Source of the DNA: Pseudomonadota bacterium
GTDB lineage: Bacteria; Desulfobacterota; JADFVX01
Reading direction: 5' to 3'
NCBI GenBank assembly: GCA_015222755.1
Contig: JADFVX010000141.1
Location: 1 to 8,242, forward strand
Length of the DNA: 8,242 nt
Positions 1-7,125 of the stretch are shown here, piece after piece. Under the pieces are notes generated by a model, which saw nothing but the letters and a program-made list of their open reading frames with translations, ran no database searches and was not told the DNA's origin. How positions within the stretch are numbered: the first letter of the stretch is position 1; the number at the start of each line of letters is the position of its first letter. Position numbers and translations under genes: made by a program.

Positions 1-64
1 AAGTCACAGCCAGAAAGGCCATCACGAAGATAATAAGAGTTGTCTTTAGATATCCTGGCATCAT
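1..64 (-). CDS. Possible 5' end of an exported or membrane protein (partial)
   Basis: An open frame begins at ATG-ATG (64-59, minus) and runs off the left edge, giving about 21 residues: MMPGYLKTTLIIFVMAFLAV and onward. A short start with one Lys followed by an unbroken hydrophobic stretch looks like a signal peptide or membrane anchor. An in-frame TGA seven codons upstream limits the start to these ATGs or a TTG four codons before them. No convincing Shine-Dalgarno is visible (only GAG close to the ATG). It lies downstream of the tRNA-Arg gene on the same strand. The family cannot be named from so few residues, and it could be a chance open frame. Confidence 0.35.
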   Translation of the reverse strand, partial: MMPGYLKTTLIIFVMAFLAVT

Positions 65-146
65 TGGCTCAAACAAAAAGGGTCACTCAAAAGGTTAATT
101 TAGAAAAAAGTCTTAAAACAAAACTAGCTGCCACCTTGATTTTTTT

Positions 147-223
147 TGGTGCCCCCGGCATGACTCGAACATGCGGCCTATAGATTAGGAATCTATCGCT
201 CTATCCACCTGAGCTACGGGGGC
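147..223 (-). tRNA. tRNA-Arg (anticodon CCU), CCA encoded
   Basis: The reverse complement folds into a complete cloverleaf. The acceptor stem is GCCCCCG paired with CGGGGGC. The D arm is GCTC/GAGC, the anticodon stem ATAGA/TCTAT with loop TTCCTAA, and the T arm GCATG/CATGC with loop TTCGAGT. The discriminator A is followed by an encoded CCA at 149-147. The loop centre gives anticodon CCU, which reads the AGG arginine codon. The body without CCA is 74 nt (150-223). It lies 70 nt after the rpoN stop and has its own promoter-like sequence. No integrase gene or duplicated tRNA 3' end is visible, so there is no sign that it serves as an attachment site in this window. Confidence 0.96.
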
Positions 224-234
224 CAAGGTTGATA

Positions 235-263
235 ATATTAACCGACTGGTACTTTTTAGTCAA
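235..263 (-). promoter_or_regulatory. Sigma-70-type promoter for tRNA-Arg
   Basis: On the minus strand TTGACT (263-258, five of six to TTGACA) is followed after exactly 17 nt by TAATAT (240-235, four of six to TATAAT). The predicted start near 228 lies about 5 nt before the mature tRNA 5' end, so the leader would be very short. It sits in the 70-nt gap after rpoN and lets the tRNA be made independently of the LPS-transport operon. Placement and spacing are good; activity is inferred. Confidence 0.6.
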
Positions 264-293
264 TCCGATTTTAACTACAGCAGGGATTAGTCC

Positions 294-1727
294 TCAAAAC
301 AATTTCTTCCGCTTAGATGACGATGCAATACCCAGCATTTCCCTGTACTTTGTAACTGTCCGCCGTGCAATTTTTACATCACCTTCCTCTAAGAGTTTTA
401 CAATAGACTGGTCGCTTAAGGGCTTCTTTATATTTTCGGCCGAGATCAACTGCCGGATCTTCTCCTTAACGCTCTCCGAGGCTATGTCTGCACCACCGTA
501 TCGCGATATGCCGCTATTAAAGAAGAACTTCAGTTCAAATATGCCTTGAGGTGTCTGGACGAATTTATTGTTAGTCACCCGGCTGATTGTAGATTCGTGC
601 ATACCTATATCATCGGCCACATCCTTCAGAACTAGAGGTTTCAATGACTCCAGGCCTTGGTCGAAAAAATCTTTCTGGAACTTGAGGATACTCTCCATAG
701 TCTTGTAGATAGTCCTCATTCTCTGCTGGATACTTTTGATCAACCAAAGAGCCGAGCGGACCTTATCCTGCACATACTCCTTGGCCTCTCCCTTGTCCAT
801 ACCCTTTTCAAGCACATCCTTGTAATAGCTACTGACTCTCAGCTTGGGTATGCCCTCATCATTTTGTGTAATTACAAACTCACCATCCACCTTGTGAACA
901 TAGAGATCGGGAGTTATGTACTGTGCGGTGTCATCTGCAAAAGAACTTCCCGGGCGCGGCTCCATTGACGAAATCACCTTCACCGCAGCAATGACTTCAG
1001 CCATAGACGATTTTGTCTTTTTGACAATCACAGGCAGGCGCCTGCTCTCAATATCAAGAAGATGGTTTTGAATAATCTCAACTACAAGCCCGTCCTCAAG
1101 CCCAAGATAATTGGCCTGAGCAAGAAGACACTCCTTAAGGTCCCTTGATGCTACGCCCAGCGGATCAAATGCCTGGATTACAGACAGCACATCTTCAGCA
1201 TACTCTGCTTCAACTGAAAGGGTATTTACAACCTCGTCGATGGATACCTTCAAATAGCCGTCATCGTCAACATTACCTATCATAAATTCGGCAACGACCC
1301 TTTCTCTTTCTGTCAGATTGGACACCTGAAGCTGCCACATGAGATGATCACTAAGCGTATCTTTATTTTTTACAATATTTTCATAGGATGGCAGAGCTTC
1401 CCTGTCGTAGTTCCTGACTTTGTAATCAGAAGCACTGTAACTATCGATATACTGATCCCAGTTGATCTCACTTTCAGCCACATCGGCAGTAGAGACATCT
1501 GCCGTGGTATCTTCCTTAGCCTTTTCCCTTTCATTTCCTTCGGCAACACTTTCTTCGGAAGTCCCATCCTTCCCCATTGCCTCTTCGAGTGCCGGATTGG
1601 TCTCCATCTCCTCGGTAATAGTCTCTGTCAGCTCCGTCCTGGACATTTGAAGGAGTTTTATGGCCTGCTGCAGCTGTGGTGTCATAACCAGCTGCTGGCT
1701 CATCTTTATGGTCTGTCTTAAATCCAT
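294..1727 (-). CDS. rpoN: RNA polymerase sigma-54 factor RpoN
   Basis: This is the alternative sigma factor that directs RNA polymerase to -24/-12 promoters and needs an AAA+ activator to open them. At 477 aa it has the usual full length and all regions. Residues 1-50 are the Gln/Leu-rich activator-contact region (MSQQLVMTPQLQQAIKLLQM). Residues about 50-110 form the acidic linker. A core-binding domain follows, then a helix-turn-helix around 371-392 (MHESTISRVTNNK). The diagnostic RpoN box ARRTVTKYRE is at 454-463, followed by a basic tail. The ATG start gives the canonical N-terminus; the ribosome binding site is weak. It begins 19 nt after the lptB stop, so it is probably transcribed with lptB. 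The lptA-lptB-rpoN order is widely conserved in Proteobacteria. The hpf gene that often follows is replaced here by a tRNA. Confidence 0.98.
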   Translation of the reverse strand: MDLRQTIKMSQQLVMTPQLQQAIKLLQMSRTELTETITEEMETNPALEEAMGKDGTSEESVAEGNEREKAKEDTTADVSTADVAESEINWDQYIDSYSASDYKVRNYDREALPSYENIVKNKDTLSDHLMWQLQVSNLTERERVVAEFMIGNVDDDGYLKVSIDEVVNTLSVEAEYAEDVLSVIQAFDPLGVASRDLKECLLAQANYLGLEDGLVVEIIQNHLLDIESRRLPVIVKKTKSSMAEVIAAVKVISSMEPRPGSSFADDTAQYITPDLYVHKVDGEFVITQNDEGIPKLRVSSYYKDVLEKGMDKGEAKEYVQDKVRSALWLIKSIQQRMRTIYKTMESILKFQKDFFDQGLESLKPLVLKDVADDIGMHESTISRVTNNKFVQTPQGIFELKFFFNSGISRYGGADIASESVKEKIRQLISAENIKKPLSDQSIVKLLEEGDVKIARRTVTKYREMLGIASSSKRKKLF

Positions 1728-1746
1728 CTAAAACACCATCAAGTAA

Positions 1747-2469
1747 TTAAAGGCTGAAATTCTCACCCAGGTATATCTCTCTTGCCTTCTCACTGTTTAC
1801 AATATGTTCAGGTGTCCCCGACTCCAGGACTTTCCCTTCATTTACGATATATGCCCTGTCACAAACACCCAGCGTTTCCCTTACATTGTGGTCGGATATC
1901 ATCACGCCTATCCCCCTCTCCTTAAGTTGAACTATTATGTTCTGTATGTCAATAACTGCGAGGGGGTCTATCCCGGCAAAAGGCTCGTCCAGTAAAATAA
2001 ACGCAGGGGTGGTTACAAGGGCCCTGGCTATCTCAACGCGCCGCCTCTCCCCGCCGGACAATGCATAACCATAATTATCCGCTATGTGGGTGACTCTGAA
2101 CTCACCAAGGAGATGGTTTATCCGCTCTTCCCTCTCCTCTGAGCTTATATCAAGGGTCTCAAGTATTGACATGAGATTGTCCCTGACTGTCATCTTCCTG
2201 AATATAGACGCTTCCTGGGGGAGGTATCCTATTCCTTTTCTGGCACGCTTATACATGGGAAGATTTGTAATATCTTCACCATCAAAAAACACATGCCCTC
2301 CATCGGGCTTCACAAGACCTATAAGCATATAGAAACTGGTGGTTTTACCGGCACCATTAGGCCCAAGAAGCCCTACTACCTCCCCTGACCTTAACTCCAG
2401 GTCTATACCGTCAACCACGCGCCTTTTCTTATACGCCTTTGTTATCCCTTTGACTTCAAGAGTTATCAT
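1747..2469 (-). CDS. lptB: LPS export ABC transporter ATP-binding protein LptB
   Basis: LptB is the cytoplasmic ATPase that, as a dimer with LptF and LptG, pulls LPS out of the inner membrane and pushes it along the LptC-LptA bridge. The 240-aa protein has Walker A GPNGAGKTT (36-44), the Q-loop Gln at 85, signature LSGGE (137-141), Walker B ending LLDEP (D161, E162) and switch His194. F90-R91 just after the Q-loop match the positions that contact the LptF/LptG coupling helices in E. coli LptB, which favours LptB over the similar LivF/LivG proteins. The start codon overlaps the lptA stop (ATGA), indicating translational coupling. lptF and lptG are not in the window and must lie elsewhere, as is common. 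Confidence 0.97.
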   Translation of the reverse strand: MITLEVKGITKAYKKRRVVDGIDLELRSGEVVGLLGPNGAGKTTSFYMLIGLVKPDGGHVFFDGEDITNLPMYKRARKGIGYLPQEASIFRKMTVRDNLMSILETLDISSEEREERINHLLGEFRVTHIADNYGYALSGGERRRVEIARALVTTPAFILLDEPFAGIDPLAVIDIQNIIVQLKERGIGVMISDHNVRETLGVCDRAYIVNEGKVLESGTPEHIVNSEKAREIYLGENFSL

Positions 2470-2993
2470 TGCCCTTCACTATCCGCTAGAGGCTCAGGGG
2501 CATTTTTGCTGTCTTCCTTTTTGTGTATCACAGCCCTGGCCCCACCCTCGACTATCATCCTGTCGCTGTCCATAAATATTGTTATAGTCTCACCTTCCAC
2601 GACATCGCCACCACGCCATATACGGGGATCACCCTCCATAACTATACTTTTACCTTCAAGTCTGTAGGTAGCAAGCTGGCAGGTTCCCACACGATCATTC
2701 TGATTGATCCTTACATCACCTTCAGCGATTATCTTTTCCATTTCGCTTTTTTCATTGTAATAAACGGTCAGTAGCTCCGACATTATTATACCTTCCTCCT
2801 GCCTTACTACTACATTCCCCTTAAAAACAACAGTACCTTTATTCTTGTCTGCCTCCATCTGGTCAGATGTGATTTTCACAGGAGATATCAAGGCTGTGGC
2901 TTCCTCTTCCTGGGCCCATGAATTAAAGGCCAAAAACAGTATCAGCAGGCAAAAAAACGGGGCTGAGGGGAGACTATTTTTGTTTTTTGCCAA
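2466..2993 (-). CDS. lptA: Periplasmic LPS-bridge protein LptA (OstA-like)
   Basis: LptA forms the beta-jellyroll oligomer that carries LPS across the periplasm from LptC to LptD. With the start chosen here the protein is 175 aa. A signal peptide covers residues 1-27, with a basic N-terminus, hydrophobic FFCLLILFLAF and likely cleavage after NSWA. An OstA/LptA domain then begins near PVKITSDQMEADKNKG, with repeated strand motifs such as FKGNVVV, AEGDVRI and VEGGARAVI. I chose the TTG at 2993-2991 because a perfect AAGGAGG lies 5 nt upstream. The frame stays open to an ATG at 3014 and a TTG at 3020, which lack such a site and would put nine extra residues before a worse signal peptide. It overlaps the lptC end by 20 nt and the lptB start by 4 nt. 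Confidence 0.93.
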   Translation of the reverse strand: MAKNKNSLPSAPFFCLLILFLAFNSWAQEEEATALISPVKITSDQMEADKNKGTVVFKGNVVVRQEEGIIMSELLTVYYNEKSEMEKIIAEGDVRINQNDRVGTCQLATYRLEGKSIVMEGDPRIWRGGDVVEGETITIFMDSDRMIVEGGARAVIHKKEDSKNAPEPLADSEGQ

Positions 2994-3561
2994 AGGGGCC
3001 TCCTTTAAAACCATATTCAAATACTGCTACCACATCCTTATAAATTGTAATTTTTCCTGTATCCATATTCACCTTCAGGCCAACACCTTTCACCTTAAAA
3101 CCATCTCCTGTCAGTTCAACAGGGCTCTTACTGTTAATTATCTGCTTCTCTTTTCTATACTTGAGGGAATCTGTCTTCAGCAGGTAGCCGTCGGGAGAAA
3201 CAAGGCGAACATCACCTTCGACTTGAATGTCATTAGTTTCAGAGTCTATGACTCCATGCCTGGCATTTATCTCTGTCTTTTCACCCATTGAACCAAACAA
3301 AACAGCCTTAGGGTTTTCAAGCTTCACCTTTTCCTCGCCCTGATAGTAAAAGGCCTTATCTGCATCAACCTCCATCACGACCCTGTCACCACTGGTTTCA
3401 ACAAAATGAGGGTTTTGAAGGGAAAACTCCGCAAGCGGGTCAAGGAGCTCCTTCACAGTCTCCTTCGGAGTTATAAGATTAATATTCTTATAAAATATCA
3501 AGGACATAACTGTCAAGACAGCAAGTATCAGCACTACAAAGGTAATGCGTAGCCATTTCAT
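2974..3561 (-). CDS. lptC: LPS export system protein LptC
   Basis: LptC is the bitopic inner-membrane protein that receives LPS from LptB2FG and hands it to LptA. The 195-aa product has a single N-terminal membrane helix (about residues 5-24, ITFVVLILAVLTVMSLIFY) and then a periplasmic LptC/OstA-type beta domain. Typical spaced strands include ARHGVIDSETNDIQVEGDV and KVNMDTGKITIYKDVVAVF near the end. Length and layout fit the family. Sequence conservation in LptC is low, so the assignment also rests on its place between kdsC and lptA, which is the classical order. No strong Shine-Dalgarno precedes the ATG. A 62-nt gap separates it from kdsC. Confidence 0.93.
   Translation of the reverse strand: MKWLRITFVVLILAVLTVMSLIFYKNINLITPKETVKELLDPLAEFSLQNPHFVETSGDRVVMEVDADKAFYYQGEEKVKLENPKAVLFGSMGEKTEINARHGVIDSETNDIQVEGDVRLVSPDGYLLKTDSLKYRKEKQIINSKSPVELTGDGFKVKGVGLKVNMDTGKITIYKDVVAVFEYGFKGGPFGKKQK
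2999..3005 (-). promoter_or_regulatory. Ribosome binding site deciding the lptA start
   Basis: The minus strand reads AAGGAGG, then CCCCT, then TTG. This full anti-16S match lies inside the end of lptC and points to the TTG at 2993 rather than the upstream ATG at 3014 as the lptA start. Confidence 0.7.
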
Positions 3562-3623
3562 GACAAAGCAATATCACAGCCTTCAAAAAAGAGTAAAGGC
3601 GCTTCATTTTTTCTAAAAAGCAA

Positions 3624-4148
3624 CTAAAAGTACCTCGACATTACTTTATCCCAGTTACCCGTGCCCTGAAGAATCAACTCGACAAGCTCCCTCACTGCAC
3701 CTCTGCCACCCCTGCTTAAGGTAACACAGTCAACAGCAGAAGTAACAAGGTTTGAAGCATCTGCAACAGATGCCGAAAAACCCACGCGCCTCAATACGGG
3801 CAGGTCTACCACATCATCACCTACAAATGCGACCTCTTCATCTTTAAGACCCATATCAGCAATAAGAGTTTCATAGACGCTCATCTTGTTTTTTGCGCCC
3901 TGAAAAACGGACTTTATGCCCAGCTCCCGCGCACAGTACTCCACAGCACCTGAATACCTGCCACTGATGATGGCTACATCTATTCCGGCCCGAATAAGAA
4001 GTTTAATCCCATGACCATCACGGACATGAAAAGACTTACTTTCAACTCCGCTCGAATCAATGACTATCCTGCCATCTGTCATAACTCCATCGACATCAAG
4101 GATGAGGAGCTTGACGGGAGCTATATTTTTTTTAAGCCCTTCATCCAT
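3624..4148 (-). CDS. kdsC: Kdo-8-phosphate phosphatase KdsC
   Basis: KdsC hydrolyses 3-deoxy-D-manno-octulosonate 8-phosphate to Kdo, the inner-core sugar of LPS, in the cytoplasm. It is a capless HAD hydrolase (C0 type). With the ATG at 4148 it is 174 aa. Motif I is LDVDGVMTDG with nucleophile D18 and acid/base D20. Motif II is the Ser of IISGR (S62). A motif III Lys is around 86-88 (GAKNK), and motif IV is GDDVVDLPV (D111, D112, D115). GGRGAVRE near the C-terminus (147-154) is typical of the KdsC tetramer tail. I chose the ATG over the TTG at 4154 because GAAGG lies about 7 nt upstream of the ATG and almost touches the TTG. It is the first gene of the run that continues into lptC, lptA, lptB and rpoN. 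Confidence 0.96.
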   Translation of the reverse strand: MDEGLKKNIAPVKLLILDVDGVMTDGRIVIDSSGVESKSFHVRDGHGIKLLIRAGIDVAIISGRYSGAVEYCARELGIKSVFQGAKNKMSVYETLIADMGLKDEEVAFVGDDVVDLPVLRRVGFSASVADASNLVTSAVDCVTLSRGGRGAVRELVELILQGTGNWDKVMSRYF

Positions 4149-4192
4149 CGGCAAGCCTTCTATCTCACAGGTTTAAAAAGCGATATATTTTG

Positions 4193-4221
4193 ATGATATC
4201 AGATGATATTTAGAGGGGCAA
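4193..4221 (-). promoter_or_regulatory. Candidate promoter of the kdsC-lptCAB-rpoN operon
   Basis: On the minus strand TTGCCC (4221-4216, four of six) is followed after 17 nt by TATCAT (4198-4193, five of six). The predicted start is near 4186, leaving a leader of about 38 nt before the kdsC ATG. The octamer GATGATAT occurs twice, ten bases apart (4192-4199 and 4202-4209), across the -10 element. Its position directly before the first gene of the run supports the call; the sequence match is only moderate. Confidence 0.45.
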
Positions 4222-4312
4222 GACAAAAGAAACTTCGAGGTATGCTTCTTGCTTATATGCAGGGAAATCTCTTTTTCAATATTACCTGAATCCGTGACTC
4301 CAGGTATCGGTT

Positions 4313-4454
4313 ATGGATGTCTGGTCGCGAGTGGTCTTAAAAAAGAATTGTGGCAAATGCAGCGGAGCGGGGCAAGGCAAACAACCGGTAGAAATGCCGC
4401 CGAAGGCAGAGGAGAATCTCTATTTTCCTCTTGACATTACTTATCATGGATGTC
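4313..4454. repeat. 9-bp direct repeat pair flanking a 124-bp GC-richer segment
   Basis: ATGGATGTC occurs at 4313-4321 and again at 4446-4454. The 124 bp between them differ in composition from the AT-rich flanks and contain the small stems noted for this intergenic stretch. The layout could be a target duplication around an old insertion or part of a dispersed intergenic element. There are no terminal inverted repeats and no transposase remnant that I recognise, and one 9-mer repeat in about 350 bp can arise by chance. Confidence 0.25.
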
Positions 4455-4497
4455 CCCACTTACGATAAATGAGTAAGGTCCATTACAGAGATAATAT

Positions 4498-7125
4498 TCA
4501 GACCTTTCTAATCGTGGCTATATTATCGAACCATCCCTGCTGACCCGATATCGGGTCAGGGTTTATCTGCATGATCGAATTTGGGGCATAGCCGTTGCCT
4601 GCTCCTCCCTTTGCTTTTGACCACCAGATATTTTCATCTATATCCTCGTCGGGCTTAGCGAATGTGAACCTGCGATAAGGAACATCCCCTTTTCCGTTCA
4701 TAGCCGTTGCGACCCTTCCGTACTCCCAGTGGCCGCAGTGGTTGGATATGGCGATGACCTTGGGATGAATGGCATCGGTAAGATGAACCCTCACCCTGAG
4801 ACCACCCACCCTTGAGCCGTCGGCGGGTATCGCCTTGTCACCGAAGGCGCGGAAAGGATGCCTCCACGTTGTCACAATGACCTCGTCCCCTTCTTTCAAT
4901 TTCAGCCTCTCCCCGGCATCAACGTTGATCCACATCGGATTGTAGTGCCATATCTCGGACAGCCACTTCTGGTTGGCCGTTCTGCTCTGGGTATGGACAT
5001 TCACCTTGAATGTGGTGAGGATAAACTTCTCATCATTGACTTTGACTTCCTTGTGGCCCGGGATCGGGTAGTATGTAGGAAGCGCGCTGTAGATTCCGTC
5101 CAGCTTTGATCCGTCCAGGTTACGGGCGTTTTCACCGGCCTTGACGATATCCTCATGGTAGATCTCAAAGAGTCCCGTCTTCATCCTGTGAAAGCCGTGG
5201 TAAGCCTTGCCGTTCCTTATGACGCCGGCGATTTTTTTCTTTCCCTTTCTTTTAAGCACCTCTATCTTTTTTCCGTTCTTTAAGGTAATAGTTTCTCTGA
5301 AGGTATCCTTCATCTTTTCCGGGGGAAGCTCCCATTTGAAGAATTCGTAACCCTTCCTTCCCCTGTAGTTTGGGTGAATATTTGCCGGGAAGTCCTCCTG
5401 CACGTATGTGCCGTCCCTCTTCATCCGCTCAAAGCCGCCTATACCTTTTTTGTCAGGCGGGATGTTGGCAAAGACCTCTCTCATGTACTCCTCTGTATCC
5501 TTCCATGGAAAGTATTTTTCCATACCCTTACCTATCCTGTGAGCGAGTTCATGGAGGATTTCCCTCACGTCCCTCGCCTCGCCCAGCGGCTTTACGGCAG
5601 GCTGCCTGAGCCCCACATAAGGGACATAGTCGTAGGCGTCCCACTGGTCATGGTCGTACTTTTCGAGGAAGGTCCCGTCGGGCAGGATTATGTCTGCAAG
5701 GGCGGTTTGTTCAGAATAGAATGCGTCTATGGCCACGTGGAAAGGTATGATATTCTCGTCAAGAAAGACCTCTTTCGCAATGGTCGGTCCTTCCGGCCAA
5801 GTGTACGCCGCGTCTATGCAGTAGCCCATGTAGACGCCGACCTTCTCCCTCCCGTTTTTCCAGTAGAGAAAATTATTGCCTGCAACCTTTTTTACCCAGC
5901 TATAGGGGTATTCCGGAGGGAAGGCCACCTTGGAACCCTTTTCAGGTTTTTTGGGGAAGGGCTGGGGCTCGCCTAGCTTTATCCCCCACTCCTTGTGCTT
6001 CCCCTTGATCGAATACTGGAACCCGCCTGGCATCCCGATATTACCTGCGAGGGCGTTCAGGGTGTAGACCGCCCTTGCCGTATAAAAACCGTTTGAGTGG
6101 GCGTGGGCGCCCCTGTTAAGAAAAGCGATGCATCTTGGCGCGGCAGCGGCAAACTCCTTTGCGAGTCTCCTGATATCAACTGCCGACACATTAGATATCT
6201 CCCCGGCCCACTCGGGGGTGAAATCCTTGTATGCGTCCTTAAGCTCTTCAACGGTTGTTGTAGTCCACGTTTCTATAAAATTTTCATCATAGAGTCCCTC
6301 GGAGAGGATAAGGTTGCCCATGGCAAGGGCGATGGCGCCGTCCGTTCCTGGAAAGGGTGGATGCCACTCGTCGCTCTTTGCAGCGGTGTTGGAGAACCGG
6401 ACGTCAAAGGTCACGAGCCTGGCCTCATTCTCTATAATCCCATCCATCGCCCTTTTGGATATGTAGTGCCCTCCCTGATGGCATTCAAAGAAGTTTGAAC
6501 CGAAGTTCAGTATGTACTTCGTATTGGCGAAGTCCGATGAGTCGAAGTCTATCCCCTTTCCCCAGAGGCTGTTGAGCCCCCTCCTGAGGTTGTTTGAGCA
6601 TATAGAGGTGTGATTGAGGTCATTGGGAGTGCCGTATGCCCAGCAGAATCTCTTTTTGAGGCTGCCGAGCTTGGACCTGCCGTGGTGAAATACGAACTCC
6701 TCTTCTCTCCCGGCCTCCTTAATCTTTATCAACCTCTCGGCCACCTCCCCAAGGGCTTCGTCCCAGCTTATTCTCTTCCATTTGTGTTCTCCTCTTTTTC
6801 CGACCCGCTTCAGTGGATAGGTTATCCTGTCAGGGTCATAGAGCTGATTCAATGCGGCCTGCCCCTTCGCACAAACCGTGCCCTGCACATTCGGATCGAG
6901 CGGGTTGCCGTCTATCTTGACCGCCCTTCCGTCCTTAACCTTGACCACGATGCCGCAGGAGGTGGTGCAGTTGAGGCACATGCTCGGGATATGTTCAACG
7001 TCGCCGTCCCTCTTTTCGTCACAGCCGGGTTCTGGCAGAGCTGCTGCGTTCAACGGTAAAAGCAGAGAGCCGGTAAGAGCGGCTGAACCTTTAAGAAAAT
7101 CTCTTCGATTAAATTCCTTGCTCAT
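4498..7125 (-). CDS. Tat-exported molybdopterin oxidoreductase, catalytic subunit (PsrA/PhsA/TtrA/ArrA-like, substrate unknown)
   Basis: This is the catalytic subunit of a periplasmic complex iron-sulfur molybdoenzyme with Mo/W-bisMGD. With the ATG at 7125 it is 875 aa. A Tat signal (NRRDFLKG, 6-13, then a hydrophobic run and AAA) covers residues 1-29. A [4Fe-4S] motif follows: C50-x2-C53-x3-C57 and C85 in VCAKG. C176 in NHTSIC sits where this clade has its Cys ligand to Mo. Typical cofactor segments are PGTDGAIALA, ALAGNIGMPGG, ADIILP, VHTQSRT and NHCGHWEYGR. The MGD-binding C-terminal domain ends with DPISGQQGWFD. The start was chosen because AAGGAGG lies 7 nt before this ATG, whereas an ATG at 7143 overlaps that site. 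The length is nearer ArrA/ArxA (about 850 aa) than PhsA/PsrA (about 760). Arsenate, tetrathionate, polysulfide, thiosulfate or another oxyanion all remain possible. A Lys-rich insert occurs around residues 610-643. Confidence 0.9.
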   Translation of the reverse strand: MSKEFNRRDFLKGSAALTGSLLLPLNAAALPEPGCDEKRDGDVEHIPSMCLNCTTSCGIVVKVKDGRAVKIDGNPLDPNVQGTVCAKGQAALNQLYDPDRITYPLKRVGKRGEHKWKRISWDEALGEVAERLIKIKEAGREEEFVFHHGRSKLGSLKKRFCWAYGTPNDLNHTSICSNNLRRGLNSLWGKGIDFDSSDFANTKYILNFGSNFFECHQGGHYISKRAMDGIIENEARLVTFDVRFSNTAAKSDEWHPPFPGTDGAIALAMGNLILSEGLYDENFIETWTTTTVEELKDAYKDFTPEWAGEISNVSAVDIRRLAKEFAAAAPRCIAFLNRGAHAHSNGFYTARAVYTLNALAGNIGMPGGFQYSIKGKHKEWGIKLGEPQPFPKKPEKGSKVAFPPEYPYSWVKKVAGNNFLYWKNGREKVGVYMGYCIDAAYTWPEGPTIAKEVFLDENIIPFHVAIDAFYSEQTALADIILPDGTFLEKYDHDQWDAYDYVPYVGLRQPAVKPLGEARDVREILHELAHRIGKGMEKYFPWKDTEEYMREVFANIPPDKKGIGGFERMKRDGTYVQEDFPANIHPNYRGRKGYEFFKWELPPEKMKDTFRETITLKNGKKIEVLKRKGKKKIAGVIRNGKAYHGFHRMKTGLFEIYHEDIVKAGENARNLDGSKLDGIYSALPTYYPIPGHKEVKVNDEKFILTTFKVNVHTQSRTANQKWLSEIWHYNPMWINVDAGERLKLKEGDEVIVTTWRHPFRAFGDKAIPADGSRVGGLRVRVHLTDAIHPKVIAISNHCGHWEYGRVATAMNGKGDVPYRRFTFAKPDEDIDENIWWSKAKGGAGNGYAPNSIMQINPDPISGQQGWFDNIATIRKV

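Larger units (their letters stand above)
4149..4497. other. Gene-free stretch between the molybdoenzyme operon and kdsC
   Basis: This stretch holds the kdsC promoter at its left end. In the remainder I see a modest inverted repeat TACCTG...CAGGTA (4283-4288 and 4301-4306, 12-nt loop) and a GC-richer patch around 4340-4420 with small stems (TGCC/GGCA, AGAGGA/TCCTCT). I find no strong stem followed by a T-run that would end the molybdoenzyme transcript. The 61-codon plus-strand frame at 4249-4434 has no ribosome binding site and no recognisable domain, so I do not call it a gene. Confidence 0.6.

Noticed and set aside
147..223. tRNA gene as an integration site for a mobile island
   Set aside because: No integrase gene and no duplicated tRNA 3' end are visible within the window.
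4283..4306. TACCTG...CAGGTA hairpin as terminator of the molybdoenzyme operon
   Set aside because: The stem is only 6 bp with a 12-nt loop, lies about 200 nt after the stop codon, and is not followed by a T-run on the minus strand.
4249..4434. 61-codon plus-strand open frame in the gene-free stretch
   Set aside because: It has no ribosome binding site, no domain and no typical codon pattern, and it lies opposite to all neighbours over regulatory sequence. It is more likely a chance frame across an intergenic element.
5374..5976. 200-codon plus-strand open frame
   Set aside because: It lies entirely antisense to the molybdoenzyme gene, whose protein has clear family motifs throughout. It is an antisense shadow with no family resemblance.
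6580..6605. Selenocysteine at the Mo site of the catalytic subunit
   Set aside because: The ligand position is an ordinary Cys (C176), and there is no in-frame TGA in the gene.
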